DNA from: a bacterium SCSIO 12741
GTDB taxonomy: Bacteria; Bacteroidota; Bacteroidia; Flavobacteriales_G; Salibacteraceae
Assembly (NCBI GenBank): GCA_024398055.1
Contig: CP073749.1
Span: 3,658,594 to 3,722,593, forward strand
Length of the DNA stretch: 64,000 bases
Direction of reading: 5' to 3'
Shown here: positions 8,127-17,023 of the stretch, piece after piece
How the letters are laid out: each line of letters begins with the position of its first letter
How positions within the stretch are numbered: position 1 is the first letter of the stretch
Notes under the pieces: generated by a model
The model's input: only the letters and a program-made list of their open reading frames with translations
Told to the model about the DNA's origin: nothing
The model's database searches: none
Translations under genes and position numbers: made by a program

Positions 8127-11100
8127 TTAGGCCGCTCTGAATTCACTTGGTGTTACTCCAAATAGCTCTTTAAAAGCCTTGTTAAAACTCTGTCTATTGT
8201 TGAAGCCCGAATATTGAGCAATTTCTGAAATACTTGCCTGGCTCTTTTGCAGTAGAGTTGAGGCGTGTCTGAGTTTAACGGTTTTAATAAATTGACTCGT
8301 GTTTTTTCCGGTTAAGGCCTTTAGTTTGAGGTGTACCCCAGATCGGTTGTAAGCCAGTTCCCGACAAAGAAATTCTACCGAGAATTCGGGATTGTGAAGA
8401 TTGTCCTCAATGATTTTAACCGTTCTATCCAAAAAATCCCGATCTGTGTCGGAGAGAGGCAGGATATCACTTTCCATGAGTAGGGGTGTGCTAAAGAGCT
8501 GGCGAAGTTGCTCCCGCTGATGCAGCAGATTTTGGCAGCGTTGAATGAGCTCTTCGGCATGGAAGGGTTTGGTGAGGTAATCATCAACTCTTGACTTTAG
8601 TCCTTCCATTTTATCCTGAAATCCGGCTTTGGCAGTGAGTTGAATGATGGGAATGTGACTCGTGGCCCATTGATTTTTGAGCTGGCGAGTCAGTTCCACA
8701 CCGTCTAATTCTCCCATCATAATGTCGGTTACAATGAGATCCGGATGTTGATTCTCAGCTTTCAATTTCCCTTCCTCACCACTGCCGGCCAGTAGCACTC
8801 GATATTGTTGCTGAAGTAAATCAGCGATGTAGTTTCTAACTTCTTCATGATCCTCAATAACCAAAATGGTCGACCTCTCATCGCTTTCTTCCTTGGGATT
8901 GGGTAAGTGTGCCAGATCCAGTGGCAGGGTTTGTATGGGGGAGTATTTGGGCTCCGCTATGGGCAAGGTGAGGATGAAGATGCTGCCTTTTCCCAATTCA
9001 CTGGTTACGGTCAATTCCCCCTGGTGTAGCTCGGTCAACTTTTGGCACAGATTCAGACCTAAACCGCTTCCGCGTTCATCCGGACTGACCTGGTAATAGC
9101 GATCAAATAAATGGGGCAAGGCCTTCTTAGGAATTCCCGCACCCGTATCCTGAACTTCAATGCAGAGGGATTCAGGATTTGGTCTCCAGGCACTCACTTT
9201 TATCTGGCCACCCGACTGGGTAAATCGGAAGGCATTGGCTAATAGATTGATCAGGATTTTTTCCACTTTACCCGCATCCAACAAAATGGATTTATCCTCG
9301 ATTTGAAGATCCAATTTCAGGTTCACTTTTTGTTTTTCGGCTAAAGGAGTAAATCCCGTGGTCACTGATTTTATAAGGCCCGAAACATCGGTTGGAGTTT
9401 GATGCAATTGCAAGGCGCCATCCTCACTTTTTACCACATCGAGGGTCTCGTTGATCAGATTGAGCAAGCGTTTGGTTTGTTTGTAAACAAGGTTGAGTTT
9501 GGAGTCATTTACTTGTTCGGGATTTCCTTTCATTTGCTCTACGGGGCCAAGAATCAAGGTTAAGGGAGTTCTGAATTCATGAGAAATTTGAGTGAGGAAT
9601 TCCGAACGCATTTCGGCCATTTCAAGTTGATGATGAGTGCTTGCATTTTGTTGTTCCAATTCCAATTGCCGATTAATTAGCATTAGAGTTTTGGCCCGTT
9701 GCTTCCACCTCAATCGGTTGTAAAGTCCCAAGCCAAGCAGGATAATGACTCCGGTTATGAGCATCAATGTGGTGAGTTGACTCTTTTTTCGATCCAGGTC
9801 ATTTTGCTGAGCTACTACGGTGAGCTCAGCCAACTCATTGTCTTTTTTTAGCAAGGTGATTTCCCGTTCTTTTTTCTGGGTCTCGTAGGTAGTTTGAAGC
9901 AAGGCAATCTGCTGGACTCTTCGTGAGGCGGATAGGCTGTCATCAATTACTTTTTGCTGGGTTTGATATTGGAACGCACGCTGGTAATTTCCAACCTGGC
10001 CATAAGATTTTGCAAGCCCGTCCAGGCAGTCGCGTATTAGGCTAGGGCGATTGGCATCTCCGTTATAATCGAGGGCTGTTTTAAACTCTTTGATTGCCTT
10101 TTGAGGGGTGCCCTGTGCCAGGGAAATTTGTCCAGCGGTTCTATAAATATCAGCTTCCCATGGAGAACTAATTCCTGATTTCTGTTGCAACTCAATGGAT
10201 TTTTGAATGGACTTCTCGGCTTTGATCAATTCGTGCTGAGCGAGGTAGGAGCTTGCCAGCCCTTCCAGGTTGAGAATTTTACCTTTAAAAAAACGGGATC
10301 GTTCCGATCGTTCGTAGCTCTCGGTAAAAGCTTGGATGGCGCTGTCGGTCTTGTTTTGCATCAGGTAAATCATGCCTTGATGGTAGGTGTCGTTGATCAG
10401 TCCATTGTAGTCTTTGCTGGTTTCCGCGTTTATCGCAAGGGCCATGTTGAGGTAGTTTTGAGCCTGATCCCATTGGTGGAGGAGACTGTAGGATACGGCT
10501 ATGCTTTGGTAGCATTTGGCCAGTTTATTAATCTCACCAATTTCCTGACTCATTTCAGCGGCTTCCAAAATAAGTTTTAGAGATCGGGTTTGTTGCTCCA
10601 TATTTCGATAGAGCATACCGAGCTGTAGGTAAATGGAAATTTGCCGGGACACGTTTTCTTGAGTGCGGGTTAAATCCAGTGCAATAAGAAGTTCTTCTTC
10701 AGCCTTTTTGTAGTTTCCAAGACGGGTTTGCACTTTGGCAAACAATTGATGAGACTGGCTAAGGAGAGGGGGGATGCCAAGATCGTTGGCACGTTGGTAA
10801 AATTGTTGAGCCCGATGAATAGCGGAATCCAATTTCCCTTCGAGCAAATAAACATCCACCAGACTCATTGCCGCTTGCTGTTCCAGTCTTTGGTCGTTGT
10901 TTTTCAAGGCAATATTCATGGTTTGCCGGTAGCAGAAATAGGCTGAGTCGATACGGCTTGTGGTCAGGTAGAGATCACCGAGGTTTTGGTAGGCATAACC
11001 CAGGCTGGTTTCATATTGGGTAAGTTGGTAAAGTACAATCGCTTTTTGATAACACGCCAGGCTCGACTGAATATCCGATCGGTACTGGTATATATTTCCC

Positions 11101-11603
11101 TTTTTCAAGGATAAACTGGCCCAAATAACGGTGTCCTTCTTCTCTAAAGCCAGGGCCATCCCTTCGTCCAGAGACTGTAGAGCTTGGTCGTATTTTCCCA
11201 TGTGAATAAGGTTGGAAGTTATTTCAGAATAACTGGCGTGAATGATCATGGGAATGTCATACGCCAAGCCAAACTTTAACGTGTTTTGAATCGAATCCAA
11301 AGCCACACGATGATTTCCCAAAACCCTCTCCGTTACACTAATCCGATAATGGGCCCAGCTTTTAAACCAGTTTTGCTCGTATTTTTCAGCCAGCAAATAG
11401 GCCTCCTTGGCGAGTTTTAAAGCTCGCTGGCTATCATTTTTGTACAAATGATCGGCCAATCGAATCAGTACTTCGGTGCGATCGGAATCTTGAGCATGTT
11501 CCAATTTCTGCTCCCATTCTTGAAGTTTTCCAAAAGGATTTTTTTGGGCGTATAGCCCTAGCGGGACTGCCAATAGTCCAATGAGGATAATGCGTATAGT
11601 CAT
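8127..11603 (-). CDS. TPR hybrid histidine kinase / response regulator / AraC (one-protein two-component system)
   Basis: This 1158-residue protein has a signal sequence, about 560 residues of TPR repeats, a coiled coil, one membrane helix (about residues 615-635), a HisKA domain with the phospho-acceptor in FLTQISHEFRTPLTL (about residue 674), a HATPase domain (NLLANAFRFTQSGG, GSGLGLNLCQKL), a receiver domain with the aspartate in LIVTDIMMGELDG (about residue 961), and a C-terminal AraC HTH ending GVTPSEFRAA. It resembles Bacteroidota hybrid two-component systems but with TPRs in place of the beta-propeller sensor. The TPR part is predicted to be periplasmic. It is divergent from a T9SS-secreted protein gene (11917), a possible target. 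Confidence 0.93.
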   Translation of the reverse strand: MTIRIILIGLLAVPLGLYAQKNPFGKLQEWEQKLEHAQDSDRTEVLIRLADHLYKNDSQRALKLAKEAYLLAEKYEQNWFKSWAHYRISVTERVLGNHRVALDSIQNTLKFGLAYDIPMIIHASYSEITSNLIHMGKYDQALQSLDEGMALALEKKDTVIWASLSLKKGNIYQYRSDIQSSLACYQKAIVLYQLTQYETSLGYAYQNLGDLYLTTSRIDSAYFCYRQTMNIALKNNDQRLEQQAAMSLVDVYLLEGKLDSAIHRAQQFYQRANDLGIPPLLSQSHQLFAKVQTRLGNYKKAEEELLIALDLTRTQENVSRQISIYLQLGMLYRNMEQQTRSLKLILEAAEMSQEIGEINKLAKCYQSIAVSYSLLHQWDQAQNYLNMALAINAETSKDYNGLINDTYHQGMIYLMQNKTDSAIQAFTESYERSERSRFFKGKILNLEGLASSYLAQHELIKAEKSIQKSIELQQKSGISSPWEADIYRTAGQISLAQGTPQKAIKEFKTALDYNGDANRPSLIRDCLDGLAKSYGQVGNYQRAFQYQTQQKVIDDSLSASRRVQQIALLQTTYETQKKEREITLLKKDNELAELTVVAQQNDLDRKKSQLTTLMLITGVIILLGLGLYNRLRWKQRAKTLMLINRQLELEQQNASTHHQLEMAEMRSEFLTQISHEFRTPLTLILGPVEQMKGNPEQVNDSKLNLVYKQTKRLLNLINETLDVVKSEDGALQLHQTPTDVSGLIKSVTTGFTPLAEKQKVNLKLDLQIEDKSILLDAGKVEKILINLLANAFRFTQSGGQIKVSAWRPNPESLCIEVQDTGAGIPKKALPHLFDRYYQVSPDERGSGLGLNLCQKLTELHQGELTVTSELGKGSIFILTLPIAEPKYSPIQTLPLDLAHLPNPKEESDERSTILVIEDHEEVRNYIADLLQQQYRVLLAGSGEEGKLKAENQHPDLIVTDIMMGELDGVELTRQLKNQWATSHIPIIQLTAKAGFQDKMEGLKSRVDDYLTKPFHAEELIQRCQNLLHQREQLRQLFSTPLLMESDILPLSDTDRDFLDRTVKIIEDNLHNPEFSVEFLCRELAYNRSGVHLKLKALTGKNTSQFIKTVKLRHASTLLQKSQASISEIAQYSGFNNRQSFNKAFKELFGVTPSEFRAA

Positions 11604-11916
11604 AGTTTACCAGGTATGTTGAGGTGATCGGGTTGAGTCGATCTCCTTTAAATATAACTACAATTTTCTGGAAGGGTTTATTCAAAATCATCAAATGGTG
11701 CCATAAAATGGAGGAGTGGGAAGGAGGTGATCGGTTTTTGAAAACACCTTTTATTTTGACTAAGAGAGAGTTGAAAGGCGCTTTTTCATCATAGCTTGAC
11801 AGAATAAAAACATAGGTTGACATCCTTTATTCACGGCTCTATGACCTTTGAATCGTGAATTCATTTTACCTGGAACCACGGCCGATTCCTCTACTGAACA
11901 ATTAAATACAAAACCT
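11604..11916. other. Intergenic region between divergent genes
   Basis: About 310 bases between the hybrid sensor gene (minus) and the frameshifted secreted-protein gene (plus). It should hold promoters for both. An AT-rich stretch (AAATATAACTACAATTTT on the plus strand near 11650) lies 50 bases upstream of the sensor gene. No strong TAnnTTTG box, operator or RNA structure was identified. Short open frames here lack protein-like composition. Confidence 0.5.
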
Positions 11917-13802
11917 ATGAAACATCAATTCAAACACCTTCTAAAAACTTTATTCATCGCCTTAGTACTTGTGGGGGATATGGGACACTCTCAGCCCAAA
12001 TATTTCCTTTCCGGTTCGAGGCAGATGGTCATGTATACATCGAGTCCATGGATATTGGAACCGAAACTCCCTACGGCGATATTTACCTAACTGGTAGAAT
12101 GAGTCGTCAATTTGTAGATGCCCATTTTGGCCCCTGTGGAGCTGGAATTACGGAATTGAGCATCCCGCTTGCACCTCCTTCCGATTGGAAGATTTTTGTG
12201 ATGCGAATCATACGCGATGAGGTAGCTGAAACGGCGAGTATAAAGTGGATTACTTTTGGATCCACCACAACGCCAAACCATCCAGAGTTCTCGGGGATGG
12301 ATATCGAAGTCAGTGCCTTAGGCGATGTTTACGTCACCGGGTCAATTACCGGACAAGTAACCTTTGAGCAGACTTATCCAGTGCCTTTGTTTACACCAGT
12401 TGTCACTTGTGAGACTAGCTCCAGTGTTTACCGTCATTTTGTAGCTCGTTTTTCGCACGATGGCCAGCCTATGTGGGTCGCTGAAACCGATGCCGACCTT
12501 AATACTTACGGTCAGGGTATTACCCTGGATGAAACCAGTGGACGTCTTTTTACCGGTGGTTTTGTGGAAAGCAATGGCTTGGAATGGCCCATCCATTTCC
12601 CACATGCCAAGCTTTGGACTGGATCCGGTTGTGATCCGGGTTGCTCTTTTACGGTGGATTTTGATGGTATTAATCCTACCGTCGGATTTCTCTCTCAATA
12701 TACTCTGGGAGGTCAAAATCTATCGGCCAACCAAATGGGGGAAAAGGTAATGGATGTGGTTATGGATCCGGATTTGAACCATGTGTGGATTACCGGTTCG
12801 GTGATTAATGCTGATCGCGACATTATGTTGGCCAAGGTAACCGTTCCAGGTGGAGGGTGCATGCCTATGACACCTACCTATAAATACATATATGGCGATG
12901 GAGAAGATATTGGCCTCGATCTCGCTTACATGGGCGATGATAAGGTTATAGTGGTAGGAAACTTTACCCAGGACCTTGTTTTGGATGGAGTAGGCCCGAT
13001 TGCCAGCTTATCACCCAACTGGAGTGATCATGCCGTGATCTGTTTTGACCGCAACCTGGATGTCTTTGAGAGCGGCCTGCCTACCACGTCCATCTCAGGA
13101 TCAGATCCAAGTTTAATGGATCCCACTTTACCTTACTACACATCCGTTTATGACCGAAGCATTTGTGTAGCCCGGAAAAGTGCATCAAGCGTTGATTTTA
13201 TCATTGCCTATGATTTGAGATTTAATACCGAGATTTCTAGTGTAGAAATGAACACCCTGTCCGTCTCTACGGGTACTCCTATTTCTGCCCATGATGTAGT
13301 AGATGATGTAGGGTCCACCTATACTCATACAAGGGCCATGGAAATTGAATACGGTACCAATACTACAGGTATATACAACCGCTATGTAACCGGAGATTTT
13401 AGAGGAACCTGGTTGGAATTTGGACCTTGTATGATGCCTCCGGCAATGGCAGGAAGGGCCGTTGGATTTGTTTATCGTATGGATAATTCTCATGTAGCGT
13501 ACAAGGAGCAAACACTTGGAGAAGAGGGGATTGTTGCTGAGGATGCGAAGAGTCAAGTCTATCCCAATCCCTTTAGCACAAGCGTGAATCTCGAAATCAG
13601 AGCGAAGGCCAATGATCCTGTGATTCAAGCGGAAATATTCGGAGTAGATGGCAAATTGATCCATTCCTGGGATGCCAGCCATTTTCAAACCGGAAGCAAT
13701 CGTATTGAATGGAATTCGACAGGACATCCGGCCGGACAATACGTGCTTAAAGTAACCCGTAGTTCTGGCCAGGAAACCCTAAAATTGAATCGGGTAGAGT
13801 AG
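11917..13802 (+). pseudogene. T9SS-secreted protein, frameshifted in the signal peptide (possibly an assembly error)
   Basis: ATG at 11917 begins a signal peptide (MKHQFKHLLKTLFIALVLVG), but the frame is lost at the five-G run 11973-11977. Adding one G restores GGYGTLSAQIF, a textbook signal-peptidase site (LSAQ), and joins the signal peptide to the long frame that ends at 13802, giving 628 residues. The body resembles Bacteroidota beta-propeller proteins with SBBP-like repeats (GDIYLTG, GDVYVTGSITG, NHVWITGSV) and ends in a T9SS type A sorting domain (QVYPNPFSTSVNLEI ... AGQYVLKV). The second part alone has an ATG at 12048 but would lack a signal peptide. Function is unknown. A strong terminator follows. 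Confidence 0.85.
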
Positions 13803-13825
13803 AAGTTTAAAAGACTTCTTTACAA

Positions 13826-13855
13826 GCCGTCTGGTCCTCGCCAGGCGGCTTTTTT
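13826..13855 (+). terminator. Rho-independent terminator
   Basis: GCCGTCTGG (13826-13834) pairs with CCAGGCGGC (13841-13849) in a nine-pair stem with one G-T pair and a six-base loop, followed by six T. It ends the secreted-protein gene. Confidence 0.9.
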
Positions 13856-13941
13856 GTTGCTATCAATCGGTCTTATTGGGTGAATGGGAGTGTGTTGTTA
13901 ATAAAATATTTGATTTTCATTTTTTATCCATAAAAATTATA

Positions 13942-13986
13942 ATACATTTGGATTGTATTTTTGATTTAATGATACATTTGATGTAT
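13942..13986. promoter_or_regulatory. Two ATACA...TGTAT palindromes and overlapping promoter boxes
   Basis: ATACA-N7-TGTAT at 13942-13958 and ATACA-N5-TGTAT at 13972-13986 lie upstream of the small HTH gene at 14019. Three TAnnTTTG boxes (13943, 13956, 13973) overlap them. A related ATAC-N4-GTAT lies just after the gene (14361-14372). Position and symmetry suggest operators, perhaps autoregulatory; this is inference. Confidence 0.35.
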
Positions 13987-14018
13987 TGTTATTCCATTAA
14001 CATCACCAATCTTAAACT

Positions 14019-14342
14019 ATGGATTCGAATAACTTAACTCCTTTTGAGAGAAATGTATTGCGTTTGCTTTTGTCCGGCTACAGCCTGGATAGAGCCGCAA
14101 AAATTCTCGATGCCACAACCACATCCGTCGAACTGACCAAAGATTCTATTCGTGAAAAATGGCTCGTTGAAACCGACCTTCAATTGTTCCGGGAAGCCAT
14201 TCATAGGGGCTTTCTAATGATGGATTACGAAAAATCCGTTCAAGTAGAGTTATGGGAAGAAGAGGCTGTTATTCAACTTCCCCGGCAAATCAGATCTGTA
14301 AGACTACTCCTGGATCGCACAGCGACTCGGGATGCCTCGTGA
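14019..14342 (+). CDS. Small LuxR/GerE-like helix-turn-helix protein
   Basis: The 107-residue protein begins LTPFERNVLRLLLSGYSL DRAAKIL, which resembles the LuxR-type HTH opening (LTxxExxVLxLLxxGxSxxxIAxxL), followed by a helix TTSVELTKDSIREKW in the place of the recognition helix. The remaining half is helical and acidic with no known domain. It has no receiver or other sensor domain, so it may be a stand-alone DNA-binding protein. It is flanked by AT-rich DNA with ATACA/TGTAT palindromes. The HTH assignment is by pattern only. Confidence 0.6.
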   Translation: MDSNNLTPFERNVLRLLLSGYSLDRAAKILDATTTSVELTKDSIREKWLVETDLQLFREAIHRGFLMMDYEKSVQVELWEEEAVIQLPRQIRSVRLLLDRTATRDAS

Positions 14343-14379
14343 GCAAAAAGTAAAATATTGATACAATCGTATTGGATTT

Positions 14380-14412
14380 GGTTTAGATTAGTTTAGTTTA
14401 GGTTAGGGTTGA
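14380..14412 (+). repeat. Low-complexity TTTAG/GGTTAG tract
   Basis: The stretch repeats GTTTAGATTAG and GTTTAGTTTAG and then GGTTAGGGTT in the AT-rich space before the persulfide dioxygenase gene. No function is assigned. Confidence 0.5.
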
Positions 14413-14551
14413 TTGGTCGACCGGAGAAGAGGGGGAGAAATGGATGGTTACTCCTTTTTAAATTCCTCTTTCCGGTTGGCCTTTCTATCGTTTTTACCAG
14501 CCTTATAAACAGACGTAGAGGCCAGTAGACAATTCGAAATAATCGTTAACA

Positions 14552-14565
14552 GTGACATTTGTTAC
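14552..14565. promoter_or_regulatory. Crp/Fnr-like palindrome GTGACATTTGTTAC
   Basis: Ten of 14 positions fit the symmetric pattern GTrACA-N2-TGTyAC. The centre is about 41 bp upstream of the start site expected from the TACTTTTG box at 14588, the position of a class II activator site. The identical 14-mer recurs at 22924-22937. Confidence 0.5.
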
Positions 14566-14587
14566 CTTTTGAAAACACGGCTCTGTG

Positions 14588-14595
14588 TACTTTTG
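14588..14595 (+). promoter_or_regulatory. -7 box TACTTTTG of the persulfide dioxygenase promoter
   Basis: TACTTTTG matches TAnnTTTG, with TTTG at 14568-14571 sixteen bases upstream, slightly short of the usual -33 spacing. The ATG at 14625 follows 29 bases later, preceded by an AAGGAAG purine run. Confidence 0.5.
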
Positions 14596-14624
14596 CTTCA
14601 TACTTTTTATCAAAAGGAAGAAAC

Positions 14625-16028
14625 ATGAAAGTTGAACAATTATATACAGGTTGCCTGGCTGAGGCCGCCTACTACATTGAATCCGATGGCGAGGCTGCCA
14701 TCATTGACCCACTTAGAGATACCGCCCCTTATTTGCGCAAAGCCGAAGAGGACAATGCAAAGTTCAAATACATTTTTGAAACTCACTTTCACGCTGATTT
14801 TGTTTCAGGACACTTGGATATGGCCCAGAAAACGGGTGCTCAAATCGTGTATGGACCAAATGCAACAGCTGAGTTTGATTTCCTCTGTGCCGAAGACAAC
14901 CAAGAGTTTAAAATTGGAAAGGTGACTTTGGTACTGCTTCATACTCCAGGACACACCATGGAGTCTTCCACCTTTTTGCTTCGTGATGAAAACGGAAAGG
15001 ATGTAGCGCTATTTACTGGAGATACCTTGTTTATCGGCGATGTAGGTCGCCCTGACCTGGCCGTAAAGAGTGATTTATCTAAAGAAGATTTGGCTGGCTA
15101 CCTATTTGATAGCTTAAGAAACAAAATTATGCCATTGAGCGACGACTTGACCATTTATCCTGGTCATGGTGCGGGTTCGGCTTGTGGTAAAAACCTAAGT
15201 ACTGAAACGGTGGATACTTTGGGTAATCAAAAGGCAACAAATTATGCCTTGCGTCCAGATATGTCCCGCGAAGAGTTTGTTAAAGAAGTGACTGACGGAA
15301 TAGCGCCTCCGCCTCAATACTTCCCTAAGAACGCCGTGATGAACAAGAAGGGCTACGATAGCCTTGACAAAGTAATGGATCGAGGTAACCGGGCACTGAC
15401 AGCAGATGAATTTGAAAAGCTGGCCAACGATGCTGAAGCTTTGATTCTGGACACACGTAACAAAGAAGCTTTTGCCGAAGCTCACGTTCCTGGATCTGTG
15501 TTTATTGGATTGGATGGAAACTTTGCTCCCTGGGTTGGTGCTTTGATTGAAGATTTACAACAGCCGATTCTATTCTTGGCTGACGCTGGAAAAGAAGAGG
15601 AAGTAATTACTCGTCTTTCTCGGGTAGGATATGACCACACGATCGGATACTTGAACGGTGGAGTAGAGGCCTGGAAAAATGCGGGCAAAGAAGCTGATTC
15701 GGTTCCATCTGTCGAAGCTAACGATCTTGGAGCTTTGATTAAGGATGGCGGCACGGTTGTGGACGTTCGTAAGCCTTCTGAATTTGATGCGGAGCATGTG
15801 GAAGATGCAGCTAACATTCCATTAGATTACATCAATGCGAATATGGATAAGATCACCAATGAGCCTAATCAATATGTGCATTGTAAGTCGGGCTACCGTT
15901 CTATGGTATTCATCAGTATTTTGAAAGCCCGTGGATTCCACAATCACGTGAATGTGAATGGTGGGATTGATGCCATTCTAAAAACCGATATTCCGGTAAC
16001 GGCATTTGCCTGCTCGTCTCAGTCTTGA
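14625..16028 (+). CDS. Persulfide dioxygenase-rhodanese fusion (CstB/ETHE1-like)
   Basis: The 467-residue cytoplasmic protein has an N-terminal metallo-beta-lactamase domain with the ETHE1-type iron site: THFHADFVSGH (H54, H56, D58, H63), HTPGHT (H110), TGDTLF (D133) and YPGHG (H181). Two rhodanese modules follow. The first (about 265-355) has FLADAGKE where the active-site loop should be and lacks cysteine; the second (about 365-460) has YVHCKSGYRS with C420. This layout matches CstB-type enzymes, which oxidise persulfide to sulfite and/or thiosulfate. ATG at 14625 gives the family start MKVEQLYTGC and has an upstream AAGGAAG; the earlier in-frame start adds unrelated residues. A rhodanese gene follows, and an SQR-like enzyme is encoded at 575-1831. 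Confidence 0.93.
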   Translation: MKVEQLYTGCLAEAAYYIESDGEAAIIDPLRDTAPYLRKAEEDNAKFKYIFETHFHADFVSGHLDMAQKTGAQIVYGPNATAEFDFLCAEDNQEFKIGKVTLVLLHTPGHTMESSTFLLRDENGKDVALFTGDTLFIGDVGRPDLAVKSDLSKEDLAGYLFDSLRNKIMPLSDDLTIYPGHGAGSACGKNLSTETVDTLGNQKATNYALRPDMSREEFVKEVTDGIAPPPQYFPKNAVMNKKGYDSLDKVMDRGNRALTADEFEKLANDAEALILDTRNKEAFAEAHVPGSVFIGLDGNFAPWVGALIEDLQQPILFLADAGKEEEVITRLSRVGYDHTIGYLNGGVEAWKNAGKEADSVPSVEANDLGALIKDGGTVVDVRKPSEFDAEHVEDAANIPLDYINANMDKITNEPNQYVHCKSGYRSMVFISILKARGFHNHVNVNGGIDAILKTDIPVTAFACSSQS

Positions 16029-16063
16029 TCTCTTACCTTTGAATAATTCAAACGACACGCATC

Positions 16064-16378
16064 ATGTATACGAATATTACACCTCAGGAATTTAGAGATA
16101 AAGTAGCTAACGACGATCAAGCCGTTTTGATTGATGTTCGAACTCCGGAAGAAGTACAAACGGGAACGATTGAAGGAGCCATCAATATTGATTTGATGGG
16201 AACTGATTTCATCGAACAGATCAGCGAAATGGACAAAAGCAAACACTACTTTATGATCTGCCGAAGCGGAGGCCGAAGTAGTTCTGCTTGTGGCGCCATG
16301 GCTCAAATGGGTTTTGCCACCCTCTTCAACCTGGACGGCGGAATGCTGGGCTGGGATGGAGATGTGGTTACTCCCTAA
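16064..16378 (+). CDS. Single-domain rhodanese-like sulfurtransferase
   Basis: A 104-residue rhodanese: DVRTPEEVQTGTIEGAINID (CH2A region) and the active-site loop ICRSGGRSSSA with C66, then NLDGGMLGW. It is cytoplasmic (no signal peptide) and probably carries persulfide sulfur between small thiols and the dioxygenase encoded 35 bases upstream. A TACCTTTG box at 16034-16041 right after the upstream stop could give it its own promoter. A strong terminator follows at 16435. Confidence 0.92.
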   Translation: MYTNITPQEFRDKVANDDQAVLIDVRTPEEVQTGTIEGAINIDLMGTDFIEQISEMDKSKHYFMICRSGGRSSSACGAMAQMGFATLFNLDGGMLGWDGDVVTP

Positions 16379-16434
16379 GACATAAATTGCAAGAAGGAAG
16401 ATTCGTTTCCGTTTTGGAGATGAATCTTTCTCCT

Positions 16435-16471
16435 CGCATCTCAGTGGATAATTATTGAGATGCGGTTTTTA
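16435..16471 (+). terminator. Rho-independent terminator
   Basis: CGCATCTCA (16435-16443) and TGAGATGCG (16456-16464) form a perfect nine-pair stem with a 12-base loop, followed by GTTTTT. It closes the persulfide dioxygenase/rhodanese operon. A weaker AGATTC/GAATCT stem precedes it (16399-16427). Confidence 0.85.
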
Positions 16472-16489
16472 TTGAAAATTCAAATCCCG

Positions 16490-16497
16490 TATCTTTG
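16490..16497 (+). promoter_or_regulatory. -7 box TATCTTTG of the GNAT gene
   Basis: TATCTTTG fits TAnnTTTG and ends only four bases before the ATG at 16502, implying a leaderless or nearly leaderless mRNA. A TTG at 16472-16474 is 15 bases upstream. Confidence 0.5.
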
Positions 16498-16501
16498 ATA
16501 G

Positions 16502-17023
16502 ATGCAGCACCCCCTAACGATTAGGCAAGAGCGTCGAGAAGACTTTGAACGGGTACACGATATCTTAGATCGTGCCTTTAGGGGAACCAACGAAAGCCGA
16601 CTTGTGGCTGAATTAAGACGCGACATCGATTTTGTTCCTGAATTGGCCTTGGTAGGCTGCAACGAAAATGACCTCCCGATAGGAACCATCTTCTTTTCTC
16701 ATCTGGGTATCGATAATCATGCTGGACGAGATCTTTTGGCCTTGGCTCCCATGGCTGTAGATCCTGCTATGCAACTCAAGGGTATTGGTAGCCAACTGGT
16801 TGTAGCTGGTTTAGAAAAAGCCCGAGCTATGGGATTTAGAGGGGTAATCGTTTTAGGTCACAGTGAATACTACCCCAAATTTGGTTTTGAACGGGCGTCA
16901 AAATGGAACATCCATTGCCCATTGGCCGTTAGTGACGAGCGTTTTATGGGAATCGAACTTAGACCTGGTGGTCTGCTGGATTTATCTGGAATTGTTCGGT
17001 ATGCTACCTCATTCGGCATCTGA
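16502..17023 (+). CDS. GNAT family N-acetyltransferase (YhbS-like)
   Basis: The 173-residue protein opens IRQERREDFERVHDILDRAF and has the GNAT acetyl-CoA loop in LAVDPAMQLKGIGSQLV-type context (VDPAMQLKGIGSQLV) and GVIVLGHSEYYPKFGF, characteristic of the YhbS-like group. The acceptor substrate is unknown. The last 15 bases overlap the convergent outer-membrane efflux gene. Confidence 0.88.
   Translation: MQHPLTIRQERREDFERVHDILDRAFRGTNESRLVAELRRDIDFVPELALVGCNENDLPIGTIFFSHLGIDNHAGRDLLALAPMAVDPAMQLKGIGSQLVVAGLEKARAMGFRGVIVLGHSEYYPKFGFERASKWNIHCPLAVSDERFMGIELRPGGLLDLSGIVRYATSFGI

Noticed and set aside
11434-11823. 129-codon minus-strand frame over the start of the hybrid sensor gene
   Set aside because: Overlaps the sensor gene in another frame and has no domain or signal features.
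14380-14412. Telomere-like GGTTAG tract as a replication or end element
   Set aside because: Too short and imperfect; simple low-complexity sequence is the plainer explanation.
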